Source: Daphnia carinata
Taxonomy: Eukaryota > Arthropoda > Branchiopoda > Diplostraca > Daphniidae
DNA: 64,000 bases
Assembly: GCF_022539665.2 (NCBI RefSeq)
Contig: NC_081339.1
Location: 3,838,517 to 3,902,516, forward strand
Reading direction: 5' to 3'
Part shown: piece by piece, positions 1-11,900 of the stretch
Layout: each line of letters starts with the position of its first letter
How positions within the stretch are numbered: position 1 is the stretch's first letter
Program-made: the position numbers and the translations under genes
The notes under the pieces: model-generated
Seen by the model: the letters and a program-made list of their open reading frames with translations, nothing else
Databases searched by the model: none
Told to the model about the DNA's origin: nothing

Positions 1-2159
1 GGCTTATTGACCCGTGCTCGAGATTTTCTTCCTCCGACATGCAGACACACAAAACGTTGTGATGGCCCCAGCCAGAAAAAAAAAACTTTCGATTCCCGTC
101 ACTAGTTCTCGGATGAAATGAGGTTTTGTTCGATACACTGACAACAGAAAGAAGAACGAGATGCACGAGCAAACCAGTCGTTAAAATCACCACACACACT
201 TGACGATGAAGGCAAATGAGTTTGTTCTTTGCAGACGAGCCAAAAAAGAAGAAAAACCCACGTGATGATGGATTGTCTGAAAGCTGTGTAATCAGCAGTG
301 TTGTAACTGCGACGACAGCCAAAAGCTCATTAGCGTGTAATGTCTAGCAAATCACCAGCTGAAATGGGAAGATGGTCGTGTAGTGGTCGGGTGAATCAGT
401 GTCCGAAACGAGCAGAACAAATTCAAGCCACAACGCAGCACATTTGACAATAACTTACTTCTCCTTTGAAGCGTGAAAGATAAACTGAACAACTGGAGGA
501 AGAAGGAAGGAGGAGACGAGAAACAAAACCGCACCGACTCTTTTTTCGGTAGTAGTGGTCGGTTAATTTTTTATTTCTCTCCCAAGCCCGCCAACAGGAC
601 TTCTTCCTGGCCAAAAGGTGTGAGAACAACTGAGCGCGCCCTCTCTGCACCAACCGCATGGAGGCTCTGCACTTGTTCGGCTTCCTACTTTCGCCGACAG
701 GTGGTTTCATGTCTCGCCTCCATTGTTTACTCGTCGTCTGCAAGACCTTCTTCAAATGAAAACAAAAAATTCGCTGAACTTTCTGTTGTTGCCTTTCGGC
801 ATTGAACCGTTGGCTTTGCTCGTGAAAAGCAAATCGAAAATTACATTTGCCAAAATGTAAATGTTAGTGTTCGCTGTTGCCAAGACGATGACGAAAAAAA
901 AAAAAAAAAGCTGGGAAAATGTTTGATTCAATCCCGTTTTGTCTCCTTATTCGGACATGGAACAGATCAAAGGGTCAGCTTGTAAAAATAATATTAGATG
1001 GGTGGGGTCTTTTCGTTTTACTAGATACCAAAAACTGCGTGACCCACGCTAGCATTCCCTTTCACTTGTAGACTTTGATTGACTCAAAAAAAACCAAAAA
1101 ACATCTGGTTTACCTAATCATTTTGTCCTATTTTTCTTCTCACTTTCAGGTTGTGGTGTTTACACGAGAGAGTTCGAATCATTCCCGTTTGACATCGTTT
1201 GCTTTTTATGGATGATGCATGGCGACGAAAGGTCTCAAGAGGTGTTCTTTAACATATAACATCATCCGTATTGTTCTCCTAGCTACGCTGTGCATCGATG
1301 GCGGATTACCATTAATTGCTGTACCGTTGGAATTAGAAAGGAACGTGATCTAGATTCGGCCCTATCATTTCTCGAGAATCGCCCTGTGAGCTGCCGAAGG
1401 TTATTACTTTCTCGGAATGGAATGAAAAACCCTATTGCGTTAAGACTCCAGTTGCCAGAAAAAAAACAAAACTTTCGTTTTCTCTATACCTGCGAGCAAC
1501 GAAATTTCTTCTTTAATCCCCTTTCCCAAATGTGATGTGAACACGTAAGCCAAACAAAAGAATTTGAAACAGTTATCCAGCAGAATTTAAAGAATTTAAT
1601 TATTGTTTTATTTTAGCAAAGTCAATCGGTCACGTTGTTTCAAATGGAATTCCTGCGAAATTCGAACTGTTTTGACAACTCGGCACCAAACAACGGGAAA
1701 GCTCGGTTCGTATATAACGTTATTATGTGTCCAATATATTCATCAAGTCACAATTTCACGAGAAACCTTAATGCATCCGCAGGTTTCTTTAAAGAAAAAG
1801 GAAAACAACAACGAATGGCTTGGTGAATCGCCGGAACGTCATTTCGGCAGGAAATGGAAATTTCTTTTCACACCGGCGGTACGTGTAACATTTCCGTTGA
1901 ACATTTGACCGACTGATTTATGGTGTCTCATTTTAGCTCTGTAATAGTAGGAAAAAAAAAAAAGAATTAACATTTCAGAAAACAATACCATGGAGATGAA
2001 AAATCTATTTAAGCAAAATACCTAGAAAAAAGAGTATCCAGTACTTCAAAAATTCGACATGGTTGATGATGAATTTTTCGAGGAGATTTCCTTCCGACGT
2101 TCTATGTTTCCATAACAAAAGTTCAAACAGACGCATCCAGTCGAACAGTGAACATCGTC
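1..2159. other. No gene supported (upstream of first METTL24-like gene)
   Basis: This stretch is AT-rich with many A/T homopolymers. The open frames in it are short, have no recognisable domain and mostly depend on low-complexity sequence. It may hold promoter or 5' UTR sequence of the gene starting at 2160, but I see no clear TATA or splice signal that settles this. Confidence 0.5.
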
Positions 2160-3093
2160 ATGACTTCTGGCAACAAAGTTAGGAGATTAGTTAGGTCATC
2201 GGTGCAAATTTCATTTCTATTGGCATTTGTTTTCATCCTGTTTATCGCAAGGAATAGCGACCCACCTACAGACAGAGATTGGACCAAATTGAGTGCTGTC
2301 CAAGCTCTAACGAAACAAGAAATCATTCATTACTTACAGTGGAGCAATGCCTCATCGTGTCGTCTATCCAATGACTTCGGAGGCGCTATGGCTCTCTTCG
2401 GCATCGACGGACAGAAAGCCGTTTGCCTTGATACAGAGGTGCGTCCAATCAAGGGCAAGTGTTTGGTCTATTCGTTCGGCGTCAACAACGAATGGTCCTT
2501 CGAAGATACCATGGACAATTATGGATGCGAAGTATACGCTTTCGATCCGTAAGTTCCTTTAAATAATGTTCTGTTTTTTAAAATGAATAAATTAATTTTT
2601 AAACAGTTCTATGGAACAGTCGGATCATGACCGTGGTGACAGGATTCATTTCTACCGTTACGGATTGGGGAGCGAGAAGGTCTTGAGAACGATCAAAGGC
2701 CAACGAGGTTGGCGTCTGGTGCCACTCTCCGATTTGTACAAGGTGATGGAGAAACGCCACGGTGCCAACAAGATCATCGACTACCTGAAAATCGACATTG
2801 AAAGTGGCGAATGGGCTGCCCTACCGCAAATTCTTCAATCGGGAATGATGGACAAAGTGCGCCAGTTGGGTGTCGAGATCCATTTGCCGGCCGGAGGAGA
2901 TGTGGCTGAATTTTACAGGTTAATAGGCATCGTCAGATCGCTGGAGAATTACGGCATGGTCCGCTTCAATTCCAAGTTGAATCCATTTTCGGAACGGTGG
3001 ATGGAAACACTTCAGTCGGAGAGTTACGCGGCCTACGAGCTGGCCTGGTACAACAACCGACTCCGGCGAAATCGTAGCTCCTATTACGGTTAA
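2160..3093 (+). CDS. METTL24-like methyltransferase, copy 1 (two exons)
   Basis: Exons 2160-2548 and 2607-3093 join within a proline codon (CC|T) across a 58-bp GT-AG intron, giving about 291 aa. The first ATG is at 2160; the frame is open 12 bases further upstream but only from GTG. The N-terminus has one hydrophobic segment (about residues 15-31), fitting a type II membrane protein of the secretory pathway. The rest matches the METTL24 family of putative SAM-dependent methyltransferases: a conserved LFGIDGQKAVCLD segment, VYSFGVNNEWSFE, and DYLKIDIESGEW followed by VRQLGVEIHLP. The substrate of this family is unknown to me. A near-homologue follows at 4063 in the same orientation, so this is a tandem duplicate. 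A poly(A) signal AATAAA lies at 3135-3140. The family assignment is good; catalytic activity is inferred. Confidence 0.85.
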
Positions 3094-4062
3094 TTAACCA
3101 TACAGATGAAGATTTTAATGCTGTTTGTACCGTGAATAAATCACAAAGACTTTGAAGGCAAAAAAAAAAAAAAAAAAAGGAATGTTCTTAATAAAGAAAT
3201 GCTACATTTCAAGGTTTCAGACTAACATTCTGAAAATGCATTGGTGGGGAATTCTGTTTCGGCCATGTGTGGAAATACATTCACCCAAACACAATAGCAA
3301 AACATTTTAGATTGTTGTGTTAACTGGGGTATTTATAGAATGTTTAGCAACGCCATTGATATTCCTCAAACAAATCGAATAGGAATTTTCAGTTTAAAAG
3401 AAAACCTAAAAACCCGTGTGAAGTTATTACCCTTTCAATAGTTATGCTCCTCTTCATCGATGGTAGTCTGGATGCTCCAGGCTTTACATCATCACAACCT
3501 TCAACCATCTTTTTTTTTTTTTTTTTTTTTTAAAGTAAAAATGAAAAATACGCTCGAGGATGTCTAGCCCAGCTGATCTGGAATTGATGTTAAAATAATT
3601 GGCCGTTGCATCTACCGGCCATAGATCAACGTGCAGTTCTCGTTTGATGTTCGTGAAAGCAGGAAGTTCGTGAGTGACCATCTCATAGTGAAAACAGCAT
3701 CACGCTGACTTGAATGTTTTAAACTTTAAAAATCAAACGGTGGAGAAAGGAAATTGAATTTAGAAGTCAGTGCAGGTTCTTCTTTCGTGTAAAACTCGAT
3801 TGAAGATTACCCAAGTTATAACTAAATAAAGCTTTCTCCGTGAACCGTGACCGAAAAGAAAAGAGGAAGTTGCAAATCTCGTTTGATTCGGATTTTCCCC
3901 TAGTCAACTCTCTAAACTGAAAGTAACCGGACTAAAAATCCGCCGCGAAATAGATCGCAGATACAACAAAACTGAAATTCAAAAAAAAAAAAAAAAAAAA
4001 AAAAGAAATTGTTGATGTCAAACTTATTTACTTTGTTTGCGATTAGGAAAAGATAAAGAGCG
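3094..4062. other. Intergenic spacer between METTL24-like genes
   Basis: It contains the 3' UTR and AATAAA (3135-3140) of the upstream gene and several pure A or T runs (for example 3512-3530 and 3980-4002). No convincing coding sequence on either strand. Confidence 0.6.
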
Positions 4063-4968
4063 ATGCAAATGAGCCGTTCGATTGCCAGAATTGCGTCTTC
4101 GTGTTGCAAACTAAAGTTAATAGTTGCCCTCGTTGCAGCCCTCGCAATTGTTGTTTTGCTTTCCCGAAACGTCTCGACCGCATTTCCATTCTATCAGTGT
4201 CTATCGGTGAACAGCCGGACGGACTGGAGCTCCATGGACGTCAACACAATGACGGCCAAACAAATCATGGATTACTTTCGGTGGAACAATGCATCGTCGT
4301 GTCGTTTAGCTCAGTACTTTGGTGGCGTGACGTTCCTCTTTGGAATCGACGGCCAGAAGGCCGTCTGCATGGACCCGGAAATTATGCCGTTAGCGGGCAA
4401 ATGCATTGTCTACTCGTTCGGTATCAACGACGATTGGTCGTTCGAGGAAATGATCGATCGTTACGGCTGTGACGTGTACGCCTTCGATCCGTCTTTAAAC
4501 ATGACCACTCGCAACTGGAACGACACGAACATTCACTACTTCCACCTAGGATTGGCTGACCACGAAGAACAATCCGACGACGGCTGGCACGTCCAAACCC
4601 TGTCCACCATTTATCAGAAACTGCTCACCGAGAAACTACACGCATCCGATCGCTTTATCGATTACCTTAAGATAGACATCGAAGAGGACGAGTGGACTGT
4701 TCTCGTCGACATTCTCCATTCTGGAATGCTGGGAAAAGTCAGACAGCTGGCCGTCGAAGTGCATCTACCACTCGAAGGCAGCATCAGTGATTATCAGCGG
4801 CTGGTTGGTCTGCTCAGATCGATGGAAGAACAGCATGGCATGATTCGTTTCGATTCGAAAATCAACGCCTATTCCGAAGGTTCCATTAGGCATCTGTTTG
4901 GCATGGGCTACGCGGCTCACGAGATGGCCTGGTACAACCGACGGCCATTACACTATTATAACGAATGA
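4063..4968 (+). CDS. METTL24-like methyltransferase, copy 2 (intronless)
   Basis: A single 906-bp open frame encodes 301 aa. A hydrophobic segment at about residues 15-33 suggests a type II membrane anchor. The lumenal part aligns along its length with the upstream gene: TAKQIMDYFRWNNASSCR, LFGIDGQKAVCMD, VYSFGINDDWSFE, YGCDVYAFDPS, then FIDYLKIDIEEDEW and VRQLAVEVHLPL, ending MAWYN. These blocks are typical of METTL24-like putative methyltransferases. The site of the copy-1 intron (after the codons for YAFDP) is continuous here. The segment just after it is divergent between copies, whereas the flanks are well conserved. Function beyond a likely SAM-dependent transferase is not known to me. 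Confidence 0.87.
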   Translation: MQMSRSIARIASSCCKLKLIVALVAALAIVVLLSRNVSTAFPFYQCLSVNSRTDWSSMDVNTMTAKQIMDYFRWNNASSCRLAQYFGGVTFLFGIDGQKAVCMDPEIMPLAGKCIVYSFGINDDWSFEEMIDRYGCDVYAFDPSLNMTTRNWNDTNIHYFHLGLADHEEQSDDGWHVQTLSTIYQKLLTEKLHASDRFIDYLKIDIEEDEWTVLVDILHSGMLGKVRQLAVEVHLPLEGSISDYQRLVGLLRSMEEQHGMIRFDSKINAYSEGSIRHLFGMGYAAHEMAWYNRRPLHYYNE

Positions 4969-7900
4969 AAAAAAAAACGCATGTAAAAAAAAAAATGTGA
5001 TATTCAAAGTGAGAAACCAAAAAATAATGTTTATTACGTTGTTTTACTCGATTGTTCCCAATTTTTCTTCTTAAAATTTTAATTGACAGCATTAAATTGC
5101 GCAAAGTCTTGCCGATATGGTGGCCTTGTTCGAGCTTGAAACGGTCGTTGGATAAGAAAGTGGAACTCGGTTATTAGGATCTTCTTCTTTTCTTCTTAGT
5201 GCGATATCAACCATAAAAATATCGGACGTTAACGATAAACCCGTCTCGCAATAAAGGGACGCCGCCTAATGTGGGAATTCAAATTTTTTTTTTGCTACAT
5301 GACGTTTGCATTCTTGTGGTTGAAAAAATGTAAGTCGATTTCTAAAACGAGAAAGAAAAAGCCCTTGAGGAGCAAGACAAACTACGTACCACACTCCGAT
5401 TGTAGTGCATCCAAAAATGTCAGGGGGGATGTTTTCGAACCCTTCCTTTTCAGTTTCTCACGGTATAAAATTGTCAAAATGCCCCCACTCAAGTAATAGA
5501 TTTTGTTTTTACTTACAATAAGATGAGATTGACGAACTAATTCCTGGGAGGTAGACAATCCGCTTGAAATTGGTCACAATTGAGGTTTTAAGAATCTTCG
5601 ATAGTCAGAGAATAAACACACCTGTCCTTTATGACAGCAGGTAAAAAGAGAAAACTTGGACGGTTGACTGCCATCTGTGAACGATTGAACCAAATTTTTT
5701 TTTTTTTTGGAAGTTTGAAAACAAAAACAATTCGAACAGAAAAATGTTGGGATTTTACCTGTGGAAAGGTGAATGAAAAAGAAACAAATGGTGGGAGGGC
5801 ACAACATGGTAGACCCAACGAACGCAAATTAGAAAATTAGAAAAAAAAAAAATAAATAAATAAATACCACCAGCGACAAACAAGAAAGGAAAAAAAAAAA
5901 AAAAAGAATTCGATTGGGTTAAAGGATAAGACGATAGTCGACAAACTTTCTCTCTGCCAGTCTGCGCTTCGAAGTCGATCTGTCGCTCGTTTCTCTCCCA
6001 GTTTATTGTTGTCGATCTTTATTTGGAAGGGGGGGCGATTGTTTGGTTATCCAAAAACCCGTTGCCCCAGAGTTCATCAGTTGATCTTCTTTTTTTTTTC
6101 CAACCGGAATTCACGTACCACAAGAAAAGAAAACAGTTTCGAAACACTGCGAATAAAAAAAAAAAAAATTATTTGTTTAAAACAAGAAGAAGAAAAAAAA
6201 AACCGCACTTGTTTCTGACCAATTGGAAACACTTCCTCTCTCGTTCCAGTAGGTACTCCCCTTGTTCTCTCTTTTCTTTTTTTTTTTCCCCACCTCCATT
6301 TTCTCCTATAGAGGACCTGTTGCTGGACAAGGGCCGGGCTTCTTCAGTACCCGTCTCCACTTCGACGTGCGCAGCCGTGCGCTTCTCACCTGGTTCCCAT
6401 CCGTCTCTCTCTTTTTTTTTTTCCCCCTGTGATTCTTCCTCGGTGTGTATGTGTTTGTTGTGTACTTGAGTGCGTCCTCTTCTTCTCTGAAAAGGTACTT
6501 TAATTAATCACATAGTTTTTTTGTTTTTTGTTTTTTTTTAAGAATTGCGTTATTTAGAAAAATAAGAGACGTGTACCTGATAGAGTTGGTCACGTATTCA
6601 CGCGATATCTGAGGGCCAAAAAGAAAAAAGAAATGAAATACATACACTAGAAAGAAAGCGAAGCAGGTCACAAAAAGCTTTTTGCTGCTTTCTCTCAAGA
6701 TCCGCATGCTGGGCCAAAATGAGGGAAACCCGTCATTTGCTCGTCTTCTCTCGCAATCATTTGCATCGAGTTTCAAATGTGTTGTTAACATCCGCTATCC
6801 TTTGCGACCGTATATTCCGGTATAAATTAGATAGTTTTAATAACCCCCGAATGGCTGTGTGTGATGGCCAAGGCGACGATGTTATAAGAGAGGGGAGAAC
6901 AGCCACTGCCAGAAGTGGGTCAAGTGAAATGGAAAGCAACGACTCCCTCGCTCTTTTTTTTTTTTCTTCTCTTTCTCTCCTCGAAGTTGTTTCTATTCCT
7001 TTCTATACGTCTGCGTAGAATATCATATCGAGTTTCATTTCTGTTTTACCTTTCCGAGTTTGACCGTCTCTCCTCACGTATTTTTTTTCCATCGACGATT
7101 ATTTGTTTAAAGACAGGCTGAATTGATACTTTGGATGGTGGCCATTTTTTGTTGCGTGGAACGGTCAACCACAACCAGGTAGTTCACAAGTTAAATTGGA
7201 ACCTTTCACTTTCCATTGGAGCCTCGCAACTCGCCGTCCAAAACTCAAATCTATGGGAAAAAAAAAAGAAAAGAAAGAGAAACCTTTTTCAAATCATTTA
7301 AAAAACATTAGGAAAAAAGAATAATCCATCCAAAACCTGTTTATGATATCGTTCCAAAACGGATGGAATTCTTCAAAGGGCGTCGATAGGAAATTGGGAT
7401 GAAAATGCTTGGCGGTCACTCTCAGGGCTTCTCTTATTCGATTGTTTTCTGAGCTTTTTCCTTTCACTTTCGCAAAACCTGCAACGTTTGCGGTATTTAA
7501 ACAATGTTATTCACTGAGAGCTTTTAACTCTCTCGCATTATTACACCATCACCTTTTGTTTCACGAAAGAAAAGAACAAAAAAAAACAAAAACAAAACAA
7601 CATATCATAATAAACTATATCGTACCAGGGAAAGTCAGGTAATTGTCTACCATAATTCGTGTTATGTAGGACGGTCACGGTCTCGCTGTCATTCGTGACG
7701 GACGTGTATATCATCAGGATTTCTCTGGCGTATATACGTTTTGAGAAGCAGCACATCCCCATTTTTTTTTTTCTTCTGTTGTTTATTACATTTCGGCTTG
7801 GAAATATATTTGTCAATTGGAGCGAAGACATCACCACACAATACACACAAAACTCGTATCCAATGACGTTAGCAGAAAAAAAAACGCCTTTAAGGGACGA

Positions 7901-8836
7901 TGATGAAGTCAAACGGTATATTTTCGTCTCTTTAGGCAGAAGATCTCTCTATCAGCCTCGATAGCCAAAGCGGAGCAACGGTTTTGCAGTGATCATTGAT
8001 GTTAATGTGTACGAAAATCTTTTGAAAAAAAAAAAATAAAAAAAGGGGGTAGATTCACATCGGCTGACGATGTAATTGAAAAATGCGGTGTTGAAGTGGA
8101 TGTGAAAATAAAAAGAAGGTAACTTGTAGGTAAAAACCCGTAATAAACGGCTTTTTTTTTTTGGGGGGGGGGGGGGGGGTCTTCAATTGTTTCATTCAAA
8201 CAAAGTGGAGTAGTAGGTGAGGAGGCAGCAACAGGTGCGCGAGAAGAGCGAGGGCTCAGCGGTACTTTAACCTTGCACCGGCTGCTGCGGTCTACGGTTT
8301 AAAAACACGCAAGTCTCTTGTTTTTTGTGTTTTTTTTTTTTAAATATCCCGTAACCAGGAAAAACAAAACCATTTTTGAAATATCTTCATACGACTATAT
8401 TAAATGTATCTTTAAAAGAAAAAAAAAAAAAAAGAAGAAGAAGAAGATAAATATCAAACGCTATCTGTTGCCTACATAGGGTAACACGCATATTTGATGT
8501 ACGCATTGTGTAAGAGTTCGTTAGGCCTTTCCTTGCGGTTTAACGCACCGTCTGTTATCCGATAATAGTCGCGTCTTTCACGGACAAGCGAACAAGAAAA
8601 AGAAGCACTCGTTTAAGCCATTTAGGTAGCCAAATAATAATAATAAATTTAACTACTACCCTATACGAGCATCTAGCGTATACCAATCAAAGTCGTCATC
8701 AAGTCGTCTTTTTTCACGTGTGTGTGTGTGTGTGTGTGTGTACCTGGTGCTGCAATTGCTGGCCCATTGACCTCGATCCTTATTTCTCTCTCTCTCTTAT
8801 TTTCCTGGCGTCTCTTTTTTTTTTTTTTTCTTCCAG
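4969..8836. other. Long noncoding stretch before the chitinase
   Basis: No open frame here has a recognisable domain. The longer ones (around 6023-6469 and 7541-7912) run through poly-A, poly-T or pyrimidine-rich repeats and look accidental. A strong acceptor (long T tract then TTCCAG) ends at 8836, so part of this region is probably an intron in the chitinase 5' UTR. A possible upstream donor, GAAAAG followed by GTACTT, lies near 6494, but the first exon cannot be fixed from sequence alone. A poly-G run sits at about 8162-8180. Confidence 0.5.
8717..8741. repeat. (GT)n microsatellite
   Basis: Uninterrupted GT dinucleotides, about 12 copies, just upstream of the chitinase 5' UTR exon that begins at 8837. 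Confidence 0.9.
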
Positions 8837-8953
8837 AGGTGGGGCTTTTGCTACCGTCCGCTAGTTTCCTCAGTGTGTCTTGATCGTCTGTCAGGTGCAC
8901 AAGTGTTTCTCGGTGATACCGCAGTTTGCGCGTGAAAATAAAAACGAGAGAAA

Positions 8954-11900
8954 ATGGCGAACATTCGTTGGATTATTGCCGTCATCTGCTTCGTAACAGG
9001 TAATGCAATTTTGAAATGTCAGTTTAAACAAAAAAAAAATGTGTTTTAATCGCAACGGATTTTTAGCATGGTCTTCCGCGATGGCGCAAAGGCCAACGGC
9101 CAAGGCCGTCAGCCCCGTTTCCAAGAACAATAAGCGAGTCGTTTGTTACTACGCTAATTGGGCGGCTTATCGTCCTGGACAGGCCAAGTTCTTGCCGCAA
9201 AATATCAATCCCTACCTGTGCACCCATCTGATCTACGCGTTCGGTGGTTTCACCAACGATTTCACCCTGAGACCTTTCGACAAATGGCAAGACATCGATC
9301 AAGGTTTTCTTTATTATAATTCGCAAACGACTCGCTGGGGGACCATCTAAATGAAACCAAATTAATCTCAAAACAGGGGGTTACGCCAAATTCAACGGTC
9401 TCAAGGCGCACAACAAGAACTTGAGGACTCTGCTGGCCATCGGCGGATGGAACGAAGGGTCGACCAGGTTCTCCAAATTGGTCGCCGATCCGGAGACCCG
9501 CCAGAATCTGGTCAGATCGGCCATCAAGTACCTCCGTCAGCATCAATTCGACGGCCTCGATCTCGACTGGGAATATCCGGCATCTCGCGATGGTAGCAAA
9601 CCTGCAGACAGAGAGAATTATGCCCTTCTTGTCAAGGTAACAAACCCCACCCATGTGTGTGTCGCAATGCCGAGCGGGCTCTACTACGATTAAAGAATAT
9701 GTTTTAACGATTGTGCTTGAAAAAAACAAAACAAAATTCAAACAGGAATTGAGAGACGGTTTCGATAACGAAAAAGGCAATCGAGAAAGGCTCTTGTTGA
9801 CCATGGCCGTGCCGGCCGGTGTGGACACGATCGAATTGGGTTTCGACATTCGTTCGCTCAACAGGTAACGATTTTGAACATTTTTTTTTCTTTTTTGTAA
9901 TTGGCAAAAGAAAAGACTTGGCAAAGATTTCGATTTGTTTCAATTTTAGAGATTTGGATTTCATCAACATCTTGAGCTACGATTACCACTCGTCGTTCGA
10001 ACCGCAGGTCAACCACCACGCTCCCCTTAGAGCCCGCAGCAACTTTGAGGACGCGTTTGACCCCAATGAGGAGCTTAACATCGTGAGAGTTTAACTCTTT
10101 TCAGTGTGTCAACCCTAATAGGCTAATTTCTCTTTTAAAAAATTCAGGACTCCACCGTTCAAATTTACCTGCTGAACGGAGCATCGGCCGATAAACTGGT
10201 GCTGGGCATACCGACCTACGGTAGAGCGTTCCGATTGGCCAACTCTGATATGACCGAGCTGGGCAGCCCAGCTGACGGCCCGGCCGAAGCTGGTAAAGCC
10301 ACCAGAGAAAAAGGATATTTAGCCTATTACGAGATTTGCGAGAAGATTGGAGTGGAGAACTGGGCCGTCGAGAAACCCGACCCGGAAGCCGTCGGACCGT
10401 TTGCCCACAACGGCATCGAATGGGTCGGCTACGACGACGAGGACATGGCGGCTAAAAAGGTTATTTCTTTTTGTTAATTTCACGGTCGGCTTGACTTTGT
10501 ATCAAACGTGACGTCATGTGCAGGCTCAATATGTCGTCGATAACGATCTAGGCGGCATCATGTTCTGGTCGATCGATAACGACGATTTCCGCGGCCAGTG
10601 CACCGGCCGAAAGTATCCATTGATCGAGTCTGCTAAAGCCGCTCTGTACGGCCAGACTTTGCCCCCCATAAGTCCAATCAACGCCATCGAAGATCGCAAT
10701 TCAGACACTAGCACATCGAGTACAAAGTGAGTTTGAATTGAATCAAAAACAATTATTTATTATTTTTTTGTTTTTAAAACTGAATAACAATGAATTATTA
10801 TGTTTAGCGCTTTAATTCGACCGTCTTTGAAACGGCCGACTTCTAACAGCGATAGAATCAGAGGTCCAGGTTCCACGACGACTCGAAGGCCAACTCAAGC
10901 CGCTAGTCAAGCAGATTTCAATCCGTTTACGACTCCCGAACCCCCTACCACTCCCGAATCGATCGTCGATTTCGAGTGCAAAGAGGAAGGTTTCTACCCG
11001 AATCCCAAAGACTGTAAGAAATATTTCTGGTGCTTGGATACCGCCGCTGGCATGGTATCCCACATCTTTACCTGCCCGTCAGGTAATATATCCCGTTTGT
11101 TTCGTTTGTTTTTTTTGTTTTTTTTTTTTTTAAACCCAACTGCAGCTGTTATTTTCAAATTATTTTTGTTCGTGTGTCGCGTTATGTAGGTTTGCATTTC
11201 AACAAGTTCACCGACTCTTGCGATTACGCCACAAACGTCATCTGCAAAACGGGAGCTGGAGCCACAACGACCACCACCATCAAACCGTTTTTAGCGCTAT
11301 CGACGACGACGACGACGACGACGGCCCGACCTACTACAACCAGGCGGCCCACAACAACAAAAACAACTACAACTACTACAACAACAACTCCCGAACCCGA
11401 ACCGCTCGATTACGTCGACGACATTCAACCACAGCCATTATCCAAAAACGCAGAGACCACACCCGACGAACTGCAACAGCTTTTGCAGCTCATTACCGAT
11501 CTAGGTATTCACGAACGTTCGTTTTTTTTTTGCACGCTATTATTACGCAAAAAAAAAAAAAAAAAAATTTGAGGAGAAAAAAAAAAGAAAATTTCAACGG
11601 TTTCTAATGTGCGGTCACAGGTGGCGTTGATGCTGTGAAACAACTGCTGGAAAAGAGCACGGGGTCGGGACGTGGCCGCAAAGAGGACGGCCAATCCATC
11701 CGTCTTAGCTCGGCTCAACGCCAAGCTCTTGAAAGGGTTATCCGCCCGTCTTCAACACGGTAAAAACCCCTTTTCGTTTTGTTTTTTTTCGCATCATTAA
11801 CTAAACAAAAAACAGTCCCGCGTGAAAAAAAAGAATTGATGATCTTCACACGCTCCGGGCTTCTCTTTTTCTTTCACTTAAATACTTGAAATCGCTGATG

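Noticed and set aside
6023-6469. A 148-aa plus-strand frame
   Set aside because: It is built from poly-A and pyrimidine-rich tracts, with no domain and no supporting splice or promoter context.
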